Shown: positions 46,257 to 56,354, numbered from the stretch's first letter. The stretch is DNA of 64,000 nucleotides from Urinicoccus massiliensis (GCF_900120405.1 NZ_LT635493.1:1-64000); one strand, 5' to 3'. Notes: generated by a model from the letters alone, not told the origin. Made by a program: numbers and translations.

Positions 46257-47811
46257 CTTCTTTCACTTCCTCTCTTAATACAAGTCCACACTTTAAATGA
46301 AAATCAAGAGTCTCTCTATTGACAACCTGTATGTGGGCAATGATTTCTTCAAACAAGTCATCTTCAAAGTGATCTATCATTTCACTTTTATCTAAGATTC
46401 CTATTAGCTTTTCAAGCTCTCTTATTTCTTCATCATTTCCAAGGATGGCTTTTTTGCTTCTCTCTTTTTCCATAAGTAGGTTTCTTTCTTCGCTTGAAAT
46501 TTCACTGCTTTCTTTTGTATAAATACTTGCATCTAAAACTCCCGAAGTTATTAGTTTGTTTAGGACCTCTTTTCTTTCCTTTAGTTGTTCTAGACTTTCT
46601 TCTATTTTATTTATCTTCTCAACTTCTTCCTTGCTGTCCACTCTCTTTAAGGATTCTAAGAGTGGTGTAAGGATGCTATCTTTTCTAAAGATTAGCTTAT
46701 TGACTAAAGTTACAAAAGCTAGTCTAATGTCCTTATCTTTAATAAACTTCATGGAGCACTTATTGATATCTTTTAGATGTTCACTACAAGTCCAGGCTAT
46801 ATATTTATCTTTGCCATTATAGTGATGTCTTCTCTTAAAGCTTGAACCACACTCGCCACACTTGATTTTCCCCGATAGGCTATATCTATTTTGATATCTT
46901 TTAGTGTCTTTTCCGTTTCCTTTTGCTATAGCCCTTATCTTTATTAGGTCTTGAACTTTCTCAAAGTCCTCTCTACTTACAATGGCTTCATGGTTGTCTA
47001 TTATTTTATACTGGTCTTCTTCTCCCTTATTTTTATGCCTCTTGTAAGTATCGTCTGTATAGGTCTTTTGGTAGATGACATCGCCTATATATTTTTCATT
47101 TTTTAAGATTCCATTTATAGTCGACCCATGCCAGTTTGATCCTTTTTGCCCTTTAATCTTTCTTTTATTTAAGTCTTCTGCTATTTTGTGCGTTCCCTTA
47201 CCTGAAAGATACTTTTCAAATATTTCTTTTATTATTTTTCCTTCTTCTTCATTCACTACCATCTTTCCATCTATATTCTCATAGCCATAGGGTGGGCTTG
47301 ATATAATAAAAGTTCCATTTTGAAATCTTTTCTTTATGGACCATTTGTTATTTTCTGAAATAGACCTGGACTCACTTTCTGCAAGGGATGAAAGTATGGA
47401 TAACATCAACTCACTTTCCATGGTTCTTGTATCAATGTTTTCTTTTTCAAAATAGATACCAATGTTTAAGTCAAGGAGTCTTCTTACGATTTCCAAACAA
47501 TCTGTCGTGTTTCTTGCAAGCCTTGAGATGGATTTAGTTAGGATAAAGTCTATTTTTCCGTCTTCACAGTCATTTAACATTTTTAGAAGTCCATCCCTGC
47601 ATTCTTTCTTTGTTCCAGTGATGCCTTCGTCAAAATATAAACCTGCAAAAGCATATGACTTGTTCTCAGATATAATCTTTTCGTAGTGTGCTTTTTGTGT
47701 TTTAAGGCTTACAAGCTGAGCTTCCTCATCTGTCGATACTCTTGCATAGGCAGCAACTCTTAATATGGATCCTTCTTTTTGATTCGCTTCTATTTTTGTT
47801 ATCTTTTTCAT
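46249..47811 (-). CDS. Serine recombinase A of the prophage triple-recombinase operon
   Basis: 520 residues: [19 protein letters not shown] (catalytic Ser), FDEGITGTKKECRDG, TKSISRLARNTTDCL, recombinase domain, zinc ribbon (IKCGECGSSFKRR, CSEHLKDINKC), coiled coil and an oligomerisation tail. Complete. It is similar in layout to recombinase C but not a duplicate. It starts 60 bp behind the small gene at 47871. Confidence 0.92.
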   Translation of the reverse strand: MKKITKIEANQKEGSILRVAAYARVSTDEEAQLVSLKTQKAHYEKIISENKSYAFAGLYFDEGITGTKKECRDGLLKMLNDCEDGKIDFILTKSISRLARNTTDCLEIVRRLLDLNIGIYFEKENIDTRTMESELMLSILSSLAESESRSISENNKWSIKKRFQNGTFIISSPPYGYENIDGKMVVNEEEGKIIKEIFEKYLSGKGTHKIAEDLNKRKIKGQKGSNWHGSTINGILKNEKYIGDVIYQKTYTDDTYKRHKNKGEEDQYKIIDNHEAIVSREDFEKVQDLIKIRAIAKGNGKDTKRYQNRYSLSGKIKCGECGSSFKRRHHYNGKDKYIAWTCSEHLKDINKCSMKFIKDKDIRLAFVTLVNKLIFRKDSILTPLLESLKRVDSKEEVEKINKIEESLEQLKERKEVLNKLITSGVLDASIYTKESSEISSEERNLLMEKERSKKAILGNDEEIRELEKLIGILDKSEMIDHFEDDLFEEIIAHIQVVNRETLDFHLKCGLVLREEVKEDV

Positions 47812-47870
47812 TGTCTCACCTCTCTTTCTCTTAGTGCTATATTCCCGTACAAATGAGTATATATCAAGTC

Positions 47871-48080
47871 TTATAGCAATAATTCTGAAAGAATAGGTTT
47901 GAATTTTTTAATGTTTTCTCTCCTAATTTTTCTATATTCTTCAAGGCTAATTTCATCTAAAAGAAAAAGATCCTGGATAAACTTATCCGATAGATAAAAG
48001 TTAAGCTCTGCCTTTAAATCTCTTTCAGTGTATTCAGTTTTTATAACTTCTTTTTCACCTTCAAACTTTTGTACTCTCAT
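47871..48080 (-). CDS. Small SHOCT-like protein ahead of the recombinases
   Basis: 69 residues ending YLSDKFIQDLFLLDEISLEEYRKIRREN, which resembles the SHOCT domain (a short helical hairpin common at protein ends in phages). It precedes serine-recombinase operons in similar prophages. Role unknown; a regulatory or directionality role is guesswork. Confidence 0.55.
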   Translation of the reverse strand: MRVQKFEGEKEVIKTEYTERDLKAELNFYLSDKFIQDLFLLDEISLEEYRKIRRENIKKFKPILSELLL

Positions 48081-48232
48081 ACTTCACCTCCTATATCACA
48101 GGCTAAGAAATTAAGGCTATTTTTAACCTTAATTTTCTTTCCTCTATATTCCTTAGGACAAAGAGAGTGTTTTTGAGTAATATTAAGGTCTTAATATATG
48201 CCATAAGAAATACTGAAATAGGATGGTAAAAT

Positions 48233-48276
48233 AAAAAAAGGCTTAATGGATTTCTAATTTAAAAATCCATTAAGCC
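48233..48276 (-). terminator. Strong terminator behind the prophage lysis genes
   Basis: A perfect 14-bp stem (GGCTTAATGGATTT with AAATCCATTAAGCC) is followed by seven T on the minus strand, 12 bases after the amidase stop. It separates the late operon from the recombinase operon. Confidence 0.92.
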
Positions 48277-48288
48277 ATAATCATTTTA

Positions 48289-49098
48289 TTAAACTAATTG
48301 ATTCACTCTTCTCTGAATAGCATAATAATCATATCCAGCTTGAGTTAATCTCCTTTTTCTTTCTTCTCCATTCCCCCATTTTCCACTTATAACTTCTCTT
48401 GCTAAATCATCGATTGACTTCCCAACTGGATATACTATCTTACCATTAGCATCGAATACTTTTAATCTAAATCTATAGGCACATCTTTTAGCATTCTCTA
48501 AATTCTTAAATGCACCTTTCTGACTTTTTACATCAGACCAGGATTTTCTAACTCTGTATAGTCCACCTGTTGGTTTACCAATAGTATTATTTCCTCTTAG
48601 TCTTTTATTGACTTCTCTTGCAATATATGGGAACTTACTACCAAGATAGGGTCCTGGACAATTAGTACTTTTATACCACTCGTGTTTTTGAAGGACACCA
48701 TCCTTACCTCCAGTGTAGGTGCAAGGATAGATTCCATTTCTTCTGCAGATGTCTGTAACTAAATCAATTAGTCTATTTAAAACGTAATCAGAAACTAACC
48801 ACTGAGGACCTCTCGTAGAGTTCCCTACTTCAATTGTGACTGCTCGGTTGTCACACCAGGAAGATGAGGTTGTCCACGCTCTGTTAGATTCATCAACTCC
48901 TAAAACAATGACTCCATCGGATCCTAAGTTATAGTTAGCTGATGCTCGTCTTGACCTTGGCACAAATACTCCAGCAAGATTTCTACCATTTATAACTCCA
49001 GCAGCATGGTGGATTGCTATTTTGGTAATCTTTTGATTTCTTCTTCCACTATGGTTAGGTGATAGAATTCTTGCTTGTACTAATGGACTATTACTCAT
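48289..49098 (-). CDS. Phage endolysin: N-acetylmuramoyl-L-alanine amidase with Cpl-7-type wall-binding domain
   Basis: 269 residues. Amidase_2 domain (about 15-165): zinc ligands in IAIHHAAG and CPGP, and the helper HEWYKSTNCPG. A SPOR-like linker follows (YRVRKSWSDVKSQKGAFKN, ENAKRCAYRFRLKVFD), then a C-terminal CW_7/Cpl-7 repeat (SIDDLAREVISGKWGNGEE, RLTQAGYDYYAIQRRVN), which binds peptidoglycan muropeptides independent of choline. No signal peptide, so release depends on the holin directly upstream. Confidence 0.9.
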   Translation of the reverse strand: MSNSPLVQARILSPNHSGRRNQKITKIAIHHAAGVINGRNLAGVFVPRSRRASANYNLGSDGVIVLGVDESNRAWTTSSSWCDNRAVTIEVGNSTRGPQWLVSDYVLNRLIDLVTDICRRNGIYPCTYTGGKDGVLQKHEWYKSTNCPGPYLGSKFPYIAREVNKRLRGNNTIGKPTGGLYRVRKSWSDVKSQKGAFKNLENAKRCAYRFRLKVFDANGKIVYPVGKSIDDLAREVISGKWGNGEERKRRLTQAGYDYYAIQRRVNQLV

Positions 49099-49500
49099 TT
49101 ATTTTTCCTCCTTGAATTGTTCTAATACTCTTTTTAATTTTTCTGGTACTGGCAAACCTAAAGCTACAGAGTTTTCTAAGATAGAAAGCCCTTCATTTGC
49201 TATATAAAAAAAGATGATGGCTGTTCTTATCATTGTTCCATCACCTTTAATTAAATTTACATCACATAGGTTTGCGATACCTACAACTATAAAAATCATA
49301 ATCTTTTTAGCTATTCCTTTAAATCCTATGGATGAGGATAGCTTTCTTTCTACGCCCGCTCTTAAAACACCCGTCAAATAGTCGGCTATTACAAAAGCAA
49401 GTAGTGTGTAAATAAAAGCATCTACACTTCCAAGATAAAATCCCAACCATCCTCCGATCGCTGTAAAACATACTTTTAGTATTTCAAAGAATTTGTTCAT
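49099..49500 (-). CDS. Phage holin, phi LC3/holin_4 family
   Basis: 133 residues with three membrane segments (about 7-25, 30-46, 66-80) and the family motif ADYLTGVLRAGVERKLSSSIGF. It ends one base before the amidase start. It forms the membrane lesion that lets the amidase reach the wall. Confidence 0.9.
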   Translation of the reverse strand: MNKFFEILKVCFTAIGGWLGFYLGSVDAFIYTLLAFVIADYLTGVLRAGVERKLSSSIGFKGIAKKIMIFIVVGIANLCDVNLIKGDGTMIRTAIIFFYIANEGLSILENSVALGLPVPEKLKRVLEQFKEEK

Positions 49501-49501
49501 T

Positions 49502-50878
49502 TTATTCCTCCTCAGTTAATGTATAAGTTATTTTCATTGTCTTATCTGCTGTTTTTAATATTGGACTTGATAGGTTATTAATTGTTCCAAGATACGGAGT
49601 GTGCAAATATAAATTCTTATAGAGATTTCCTCTAAAAGCCCCATATCCAACCCTAAACGGCCCTAATTCAATTGATGGAGTCATCATGTCATAAAAAGTT
49701 GCATTGCTCGTTTGAATTATATTATCGTCTCTATCAATCACAAATTTATATCCAAGTATATAGTCACCCCATTCATAAATTCCTAAACTTGTACTTTCTC
49801 CAGATGTGTATTTCATTTCAAAATCAACGGCTATTTCTGAAACATCAACTGGATTATTAGCATTAATTTTATAGATTTTATTACAGTCAGTATCAGGGAC
49901 ATATAGATATCCATTCTTTAGCAAGCTATAACCATTTTTATAGGCACTATTAGAACTTGATGGGTATGATCCAATTCTATAGAGCCTAATATTATTTAAT
50001 TTCCAATGATCTATCTTATAGCTACAATCATCCTTTTTTATCTTTATCCTGTTTAAGTCAGTATAATTGTTTTCAAGATTTCTTATGAAGCCATAGTAAT
50101 AGCCATCTTTACCATCAAAAAACCCCGATTCATACCAGTCATACGTTCCGATATTTTTATAAAAATCCTCTATAGAGATTGTCGTCTTTTCTATATTTTG
50201 AGGAGCATTTTTATAAATTGGATCATTTAATCCAAGACTGGTTAATGATTCTTGCATTTTTAATATTTCTAATGTTTTGTTTTCCAATGGCCAAATAGAA
50301 GTAATTGTATTATGGACAGCATCAGCTTCTACCATACCTACGTAAACTCTCAAAATTTCATTATCTATGGATGTATAGGTGTAATTTAACCTTAAGCAAG
50401 CCTGCCTGCCATAAGCATCTCCATAAAAATATCTCCCTCCTCTATAATGAGTTAGTGCAAGAGCAGATATTCTTCCATTGGCTTGCGATGTTGAGAAATC
50501 CCATACAAATTTATATCCGTTTTCTATAGGAGTAGATTCAGTTAAATTGGCAGAGCCTCTTTTTGGTGCATCTGTTGAATTAACATCATTCGATGCATAT
50601 CCAATTATCTTATTATTTGCAGGTGCTATATATTTATTTGAATCTTCATCGAGAGGAGCTTCAAATAATAAAATACCCCCATAACACTTATTTGCTATTG
50701 GGAATATTTCTTCCTTGTATTCCTCTGCATTGGTTTTAAATATCGGATACATAAGCCCTGATGGATTCAGTCTTAATAAATCTGGGACTGCATTAGTTAT
50801 TAGGTTTTCATCTTCATAAATCTCCTTCTTATTTGTCCTCACATCAGTTAGTTCAATGACTGATTTACCCTTAAGCAT
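49502..50878 (-). CDS. Phage tail-tip/receptor-binding-region structural protein
   Basis: 458 residues, no membrane segment, rich in aromatic and Asn/Gly residues with repeated beta-strand pattern. The N-terminus (SVIELTDVRTNKKEIYEDENLITNAV) is one I know from uncharacterised baseplate or fibre genes of clostridial prophages. Placed between the large tail protein and the holin, it most likely mediates host contact. Overlaps the upstream gene by 8 bases. Confidence 0.65.
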   Translation of the reverse strand: MLKGKSVIELTDVRTNKKEIYEDENLITNAVPDLLRLNPSGLMYPIFKTNAEEYKEEIFPIANKCYGGILLFEAPLDEDSNKYIAPANNKIIGYASNDVNSTDAPKRGSANLTESTPIENGYKFVWDFSTSQANGRISALALTHYRGGRYFYGDAYGRQACLRLNYTYTSIDNEILRVYVGMVEADAVHNTITSIWPLENKTLEILKMQESLTSLGLNDPIYKNAPQNIEKTTISIEDFYKNIGTYDWYESGFFDGKDGYYYGFIRNLENNYTDLNRIKIKKDDCSYKIDHWKLNNIRLYRIGSYPSSSNSAYKNGYSLLKNGYLYVPDTDCNKIYKINANNPVDVSEIAVDFEMKYTSGESTSLGIYEWGDYILGYKFVIDRDDNIIQTSNATFYDMMTPSIELGPFRVGYGAFRGNLYKNLYLHTPYLGTINNLSSPILKTADKTMKITYTLTEEE

Positions 50879-52736
50879 TTCCTTCCTCCTTATCTTTAAA
50901 TTCTGTAGTAATTTCTTCCTTATATTTTTCTAGCATCAATCCTTGATATTTAAATCTTCCTACCTTTTCATTAAAAACTAGTGGCCTTGGGACTTGTCTT
51001 TCTACTTTGTATTCAGCCTTCAATTTCCTAAGCACAAATGAATGACTAAGTTCTATTCTCTTCCAAGATTCATCAATCTTAAGCTTTCCATCCCAAGCCT
51101 CTGTAGAACCTAAGGATTGACCAGAGATAGCAGCGATAGCATTGTCTTTTCCAATCATTGCTTGACCAGACTCAAGCCTAATTAATACCGAGAAGTTGTT
51201 CATCGTCTTTTCTTGAAGTTTGGTTAATGGATAAAAAAGATTTAGAATGTGGTCACCACTGAGGTAGGTTTCTTTTGGAATGTGATGCTCTATTTTCGTA
51301 TCATTAAAAACATAAGTAATAACTAGCCTTGTTGGTATTTCTATGTTTTCAATAAAGTCTAATTCTTCTACTTCCTCTTTTTCTTCATACTTTGGAGGAT
51401 CATAGGATTTTCCATCTTTATTTAAAACCTCTACTTGTTTCTTGAACTTTCTGGATATCTTTCTTGTTTTTTCTTCAGTATCACAAATTATATTTAACAA
51501 GATAGAGGCATTAAAAATTGCCTCCGTTTCTTTATTGGAGGCAAATTCTATACGAATTATTGGTGTATCCGTTGTGGAAAGATTAAAGGCAGAATAGTTT
51601 GAGTAGGCATGAACTACTAATTTTTCAGATTCAATTTGATTTAACAGTCCTACTATATTCTTATCATTCTTACTCTTAGCTTTAGATAAATATGGATTCT
51701 TACCTACGCCAAGAATTCTATGCTTGCTATTTATTTTATATTCTATGTCAGTGATAAGGCCTTCAATCTTTTCTTCTTCGTAAGAAATAGCTATCCTATC
51801 TCCTACATCAAGACTTGGATCTCCTATAGTTACCATGTCAAAAGGTGTGTGATGAATCTTACAAATTTCTGTTAATAGGCCTTCACACATTCTTTTTCTT
51901 TTTTCTGGAAGTCCTAATTGCATAAGTGGATTTATTCCAAGATTCATAGTTAGTCCATCGTCATTTTCTAAAGAGTAGTATTCAGCTATTTTAGTCTTTG
52001 CATTTGTTGAGTTGATGGCTGTATATCTTGTCTTAAAATCTGATATTGATGAAGAAAATCTTTCTCTTGTTTTAATTTCAGTTGATATGTTTCCTGCATA
52101 CTTTCTTAAAATTAATTTTCCATCACGACTAATCCCAGCAAAAGCGCCAAGGGTAGATGCTATATAGTGAATAAAGTCCCTGTAAGTTTCTATATCATGG
52201 TCTTGATAAATCGCCAAAACTTCCTCACCATTAACAAAAGCTTTCACGTCATCTTCTGTCATGCCTAGTTCTACCTTGCACTTCTCACATGAAAAACTTA
52301 GTAATTCAAAAGCTGTACCAAAGGTATCTGTAACTGGAAAATTCTTATCAAACCTAAGCATATAGTCATAGCCTTTTAGTTCTAAAATCTTCTTAGACCT
52401 ATTCGCTTCAGTGACATCAAATATTCCCATCGGTATGGTTTCTATCTTTTTGCTTTCTAATTCTTGATGGTAAAAAAGTTCTAGCTTTGAATCCTCTAAA
52501 GAATACCTATCTATATTTGAAAAAAGGCTGATTCCAAACTCTCCAGCATAAACTGTACCTATTTCAAGTTCAGAAGATCCAGAGCATGAACGATGAATGT
52601 ATCCAGACCCTTTAAGAATATCTTTATTTGTAAATGGAATAATGATTTCATCTTTTAAGATGATATTCCCCGTCCAGTAAAATTTACGAGAATTCTTTTT
52701 GATTGCTTTTTTATATTCATTGCTTGTTGGATACAT
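50871..52736 (-). CDS. Phage tail-associated (Tal/prophage endopeptidase-like) protein
   Basis: About 621 residues. It starts at ATG 52736, sharing one base with the previous stop (TGATG), with GGAGG upstream; the longer frame is spurious. N-terminal domain YPTSNEYKKAIKKNSRKFYWTG and SGYIHRSCSGSSELEIGTVYAGEF resembles the phage minor structural protein family that forms the baseplate hub. No peptidase motif is evident. Confidence 0.75.
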   Translation of the reverse strand: MYPTSNEYKKAIKKNSRKFYWTGNIILKDEIIIPFTNKDILKGSGYIHRSCSGSSELEIGTVYAGEFGISLFSNIDRYSLEDSKLELFYHQELESKKIETIPMGIFDVTEANRSKKILELKGYDYMLRFDKNFPVTDTFGTAFELLSFSCEKCKVELGMTEDDVKAFVNGEEVLAIYQDHDIETYRDFIHYIASTLGAFAGISRDGKLILRKYAGNISTEIKTRERFSSSISDFKTRYTAINSTNAKTKIAEYYSLENDDGLTMNLGINPLMQLGLPEKRKRMCEGLLTEICKIHHTPFDMVTIGDPSLDVGDRIAISYEEEKIEGLITDIEYKINSKHRILGVGKNPYLSKAKSKNDKNIVGLLNQIESEKLVVHAYSNYSAFNLSTTDTPIIRIEFASNKETEAIFNASILLNIICDTEEKTRKISRKFKKQVEVLNKDGKSYDPPKYEEKEEVEELDFIENIEIPTRLVITYVFNDTKIEHHIPKETYLSGDHILNLFYPLTKLQEKTMNNFSVLIRLESGQAMIGKDNAIAAISGQSLGSTEAWDGKLKIDESWKRIELSHSFVLRKLKAEYKVERQVPRPLVFNEKVGRFKYQGLMLEKYKEEITTEFKDKEEGNA

Positions 52737-53098
52737 CAATACTCCTCCAATGAAAAAGATACTTCCCACAATCCTTTATAAGAAGTATCTTTTATTAGTT
52801 TGACTTGAAACTTGTCTATATACATTTGTGTCTCTTTTAGTTCCAACGTTTCTGTATCTAGGTATTTAACTTTAAGATTAGGCTTATTAGCAAGAGCACT
52901 CAATATCTTCACAAGCTTAGGACTACAAGAAAAACCTACAGAAATACTTGCTACTTTATTTCTAACGATATCTCTCTGAATAGTACCTGCCTCTGTTTCT
53001 CCTCCAGTATCTGACTCTATATCTCTAAACTCCAAATCATAAGAATTTGGTAGAGGTAGGTCTACTCCTTCAATAATTAAATATGATTGATATTTCAT
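52736..53098 (-). CDS. Small phage tail protein (possibly DUF6711 type)
   Basis: 120 residues, beta-rich: YLIIEGVDLPLPNSYDLEF, RDIVRNKVASISVGFSC, YKGLWEVSFSLEEY. The SISVGFSCSP block and size fit a distal-tail accessory protein encoded after the tape measure. Start and stop each share one base with the neighbouring genes, so it is translationally coupled on both sides. Confidence 0.6.
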   Translation of the reverse strand: MKYQSYLIIEGVDLPLPNSYDLEFRDIESDTGGETEAGTIQRDIVRNKVASISVGFSCSPKLVKILSALANKPNLKVKYLDTETLELKETQMYIDKFQVKLIKDTSYKGLWEVSFSLEEY

Positions 53099-53181
53099 TA
53101 TACGACTACACCTCCATTCACTGCGTCGCTTTGCTCCTTGTTCATGGGGTGAGACTGCATCTGACCTACCAACAAAATCAT
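53098..53181 (-). CDS. Small coupled ORF after the tape measure (27 residues)
   Basis: ATG 53181 opens MILLVGQMQSHPMNKEQSDA and ends NGGVVV; its TAA overlaps the ATG of the next gene (TAATG). No clear ribosome-binding site is present, so it may be a translational bridge from the tape-measure stop (53200) to the next gene. Confidence 0.4.
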   Translation of the reverse strand: MILLVGQMQSHPMNKEQSDAVNGGVVV

Positions 53182-53199
53182 AGATTTTGGGTTAGGTCA

Positions 53200-56100
53200 T
53201 TATCTACCTCCACTCCTTAAATTCTTACGCATAGATGCATTGACAATAACTTCATCAAGGAGAGTCCCTCCAAGATAAACTGGTATAACTATATCTCCAG
53301 AATTTTCCGATTTTAAATTGATGTTTGCAAGTGCATCAGATATTTGCCTTCCTATATCAATTCCATTTACAGCAGATTCTTTATCAAATCCAGCCATACC
53401 TACAGCTGATATATTAGGACTTAAAACCATATCGCTTGCTACATTCTTCATTGAAGATTGAACTAATCTCCTACTCTTTTCAATTCCTTTTGATAAGCCT
53501 TGCATGAAGTCTGGCATCCAAGATTCATAGTCAGTAAGTGGGCCAACATCTGGAACTGAAAAGTGTAGGTAAGATCTAATAGTTGATGCTACATTAGATA
53601 CAGCAGATGTCACATTGCTAATTGCACTTCTAATCCCTCTAGCAATTCCGTTAATCATATCGGCTCCCCATGTATAAGCTTGGGATGCCAAATTCTTAAT
53701 GTGATTAACTGCATTATTAAATCCATTTCTAATGCTAGATAAAATATTCGACATACTAGAAGAAATAGCTGACTTCATCGAATTAAAGGCAGATGTGACT
53801 GCTGACTTCGCAGTATTCACTGCAGATGAAATAGTCGACTTTATGGAATTCCAAGCAGATGAAACAAAGGTCTTAATATTATTCATTGTTGATGAGATAA
53901 AAGTCTTTATCCCATTCCAGATTGATTCAAGGACTGTCTTGATAGAAGTCAATATAGTTTCAATAGTCGTTTTTATATTGGTCCAGGATGTGGATATAAA
54001 TGTTCCAATGGCAGTAATGACTGTTGTTAAAAACTCTTTTAGTCCATTCCAAATAGTCTCTATTTTTACTTTAATTGCATCAAGAACTGTTGAAATTAAA
54101 GTCTTAATACCTTCCCAAGTAGTCTTGATAAACTCTCCAACTGCTGTAAATACTTCTGTAGTTGTAGTTGAAATAGCTGTCCATATATTGGTAAAAGTAG
54201 TTTGAATTCCCGTCCAGAGGCTCGTAAAGAATTCTCCTAAACTTTGCCACAGACTCTTTGATCCCTCAATAAAGGTATTCCAAGATTCAGTTAGAAAAGT
54301 TGTTATAGATGCCCATATACTGTTCCACTCTTCAGAAAGTCCATTCCATAGATTGGCAAAGAAGTCCTTGATGCCTTTCCAAGTAGTTTTAACTCCTTCA
54401 ATAAATCCAGACCAAAATTCTGATAGAAAACTTGTGATTTCAGTCCAGGTGCTTGTCCATGAATCTGATATTCCTTGCCATAAGTTTACGAAGAATTCTT
54501 TTATTCCATTCCAAATAGCAACTGTTGATTCTTTTATTGTTTCCCATATGGAGATGACTCCTTCTCTAAACCAGTCGCACTTCTTCCATAAAAGAACAAG
54601 TCCAGCTATTACAGCACCAATAGCAATAGGGACAATACCTATAGCTGATACTACTGCAGTGATTGCTGGAATAAGTGTACCTGTAAATATTCTTACTATC
54701 TTAGTTATTCCTCCTACTATTAGAGGCCCTTTGGTCATTATAGTTCCTATTGACCAGACAAGCTTTCCTATAATCATAAGAACTGGACCAAGAGCAGCTA
54801 TAAAAAGACCAATACCTGCAATAATACCTTTTACTGGACCTGGAAGTGCATTAAGTCCATTTACCATTTTTGTTAATATATCTACTGCTTTTCTAACAGC
54901 AGGCATCAAAAGTTCTCCAAAAGATATGGCTAATTCTTCTAAGGCAGATTGTAGGATCTTTAATTGACCAGCTAGGTTATCCTGCATAGTAGCAGCCATT
55001 TTTTCTGCTGTTCCATCTGCGTTATAGATGGCATCACTCAAACTGTTATAGTCTTTCTCACTGGCATTTATAATTGCCAACATTCCAGACATGGCATTTT
55101 TACCAAATATCATGGATGCTGCTTGTGCTTTTTGAGTTCCATCTAAATTAGCAAAGGCAACTCTAAAGGTGCTTAGAGTTTCATCAAGTGAAAGGCCCTG
55201 TACATCTTCAATAGATAATCCCAACATGGACATTCCATTAATAACTTCTTTAGTTGGTGATGCGAGTCTTGTTAGTCCAGACCTTAAAGCTGTCCCTGCT
55301 TGTGAACCCTTTATTCCTGAATTTGCCATTAGACCTATAGCTACTGCAGTATCTTCAACTGAATATCCAAGGGCACCAGCAATAGGAGCTGCATATTTAA
55401 AGGTCTCACCCATTAATGAAACATTTGTATTGGCATTAGATGATGCGGCAGCAAGAACATCAGCAAAGTGAGAAGAGTCTTCAGCTTTTAAACCAAAGGC
55501 TGTAAGGGCATCTGTGACAATATCAGAAGTAGTTGCTAAATCCTCACCACTGGCTGCAGCAAGGTTCATAATTCCTTCAATACCACCAATCATGTCCTTA
55601 CTTTTCCAACCAGCCATGGCCATATAATTCATAGCCTCTGCCGCTTCAGATGCTGAGAACTTGGTCTTGGCTCCCATTTCACGGGCCTTTTCCCTTAGGG
55701 CATCAAAGTCGGACCCTGTTGCACCAGATACTGCTTTTACCTTTGACATGCCAGAATCAAAATCTGATGCAGTCTTTACAGCTGCTACTCCAAGACCTGC
55801 TACTGCAAGAGATACTGGCATCATTTTTCTTCCCACGTTTTCTATATTTTGCCCTGTGTTTTGCCATTTTTCTCCAGTAATAGCTATGTTTTGAAGAGTC
55901 TGATTTGTGGTTGCCCCTTGTCTTTCTAGAGACTTTAGGGCTTGTTCTGTTTCAATAATTTCACGTTTAAGGGCATCATATTGCTCTTGGGAAATCTTTC
56001 CTTCTGCAAGAGCCTGTTCAGCTTGTTTCTGTGCCTCTTTTAAAGATGTTAATTTGTTCTTTGTTTCTTCTAAGGTCTGACCTAATAGCTTATGCTTTTG

Positions 56101-56265
56101 GGAGATAAGTTCTGTATTTCCAGGGTCAAGTTTAAGAAGTTTGTTAACATCACGAAGTTCAGATTGAGTATGTTTAATCTCCGTATTTACTTGTTTTAGT
56201 GCAGTCTGTAATTTGGTAGTATCCCCACCAATCTCAACAGTTATCCCTTTTATTCTATTTGCCAA
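53200..56265 (-). CDS. Phage tail tape measure protein (TP901 family)
   Basis: 1021 residues, start TTG 56265 behind GAGGAGGTGAGATA. An N-terminal coiled coil (about 20-125) is followed by the TP901 tape-measure core (about 155-470, ASDFDSGMSKVKAVSGATG, TKFSASEAAEAMNYMAMAGW), a hydrophobic segment (about 480-560), then a long stretch of repeats with regularly spaced Trp (WNGIKEFFVNLW, WKGIKDFFANLW, WNGLKEF). Length sets tail length. The strong repeats produce large open shadow frames on the other strand. Confidence 0.93.
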   Translation of the reverse strand: MANRIKGITVEIGGDTTKLQTALKQVNTEIKHTQSELRDVNKLLKLDPGNTELISQKHKLLGQTLEETKNKLTSLKEAQKQAEQALAEGKISQEQYDALKREIIETEQALKSLERQGATTNQTLQNIAITGEKWQNTGQNIENVGRKMMPVSLAVAGLGVAAVKTASDFDSGMSKVKAVSGATGSDFDALREKAREMGAKTKFSASEAAEAMNYMAMAGWKSKDMIGGIEGIMNLAAASGEDLATTSDIVTDALTAFGLKAEDSSHFADVLAAASSNANTNVSLMGETFKYAAPIAGALGYSVEDTAVAIGLMANSGIKGSQAGTALRSGLTRLASPTKEVINGMSMLGLSIEDVQGLSLDETLSTFRVAFANLDGTQKAQAASMIFGKNAMSGMLAIINASEKDYNSLSDAIYNADGTAEKMAATMQDNLAGQLKILQSALEELAISFGELLMPAVRKAVDILTKMVNGLNALPGPVKGIIAGIGLFIAALGPVLMIIGKLVWSIGTIMTKGPLIVGGITKIVRIFTGTLIPAITAVVSAIGIVPIAIGAVIAGLVLLWKKCDWFREGVISIWETIKESTVAIWNGIKEFFVNLWQGISDSWTSTWTEITSFLSEFWSGFIEGVKTTWKGIKDFFANLWNGLSEEWNSIWASITTFLTESWNTFIEGSKSLWQSLGEFFTSLWTGIQTTFTNIWTAISTTTTEVFTAVGEFIKTTWEGIKTLISTVLDAIKVKIETIWNGLKEFLTTVITAIGTFISTSWTNIKTTIETILTSIKTVLESIWNGIKTFISSTMNNIKTFVSSAWNSIKSTISSAVNTAKSAVTSAFNSMKSAISSSMSNILSSIRNGFNNAVNHIKNLASQAYTWGADMINGIARGIRSAISNVTSAVSNVASTIRSYLHFSVPDVGPLTDYESWMPDFMQGLSKGIEKSRRLVQSSMKNVASDMVLSPNISAVGMAGFDKESAVNGIDIGRQISDALANINLKSENSGDIVIPVYLGGTLLDEVIVNASMRKNLRSGGR

Positions 56266-56307
56266 TATCTCACCTCCTCTTTAGAGATATATTTATCAGT
56301 GTTTTTA

Positions 56308-56354
56308 TTGATGTTTTTATCAATTTTTGCTATACTTATCTTGAGGTGATAAGT
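56308..56354 (+). promoter_or_regulatory. Promoter and operator of the toxin-antitoxin pair
   Basis: TTGATG (56308-56313), 17 bp, TATACT (56331-56336) on the plus strand, against the direction of the tail operon. ACTTATC (56334-56340) and GATAAGT (56348-56354) form a perfect 7-bp inverted repeat spanning the -10 edge and the ribosome-binding site (GAGGTG), the expected place for antitoxin autorepression. Confidence 0.75.

Noticed and set aside
53732-54967. Long plus-strand open frames opposite the tape-measure gene
   Set aside because: They mirror the repeated Trp-rich part of the tape measure, have no ribosome-binding sites and give low-complexity Ile/Val/Phe-rich proteins; shadows of the repeats.
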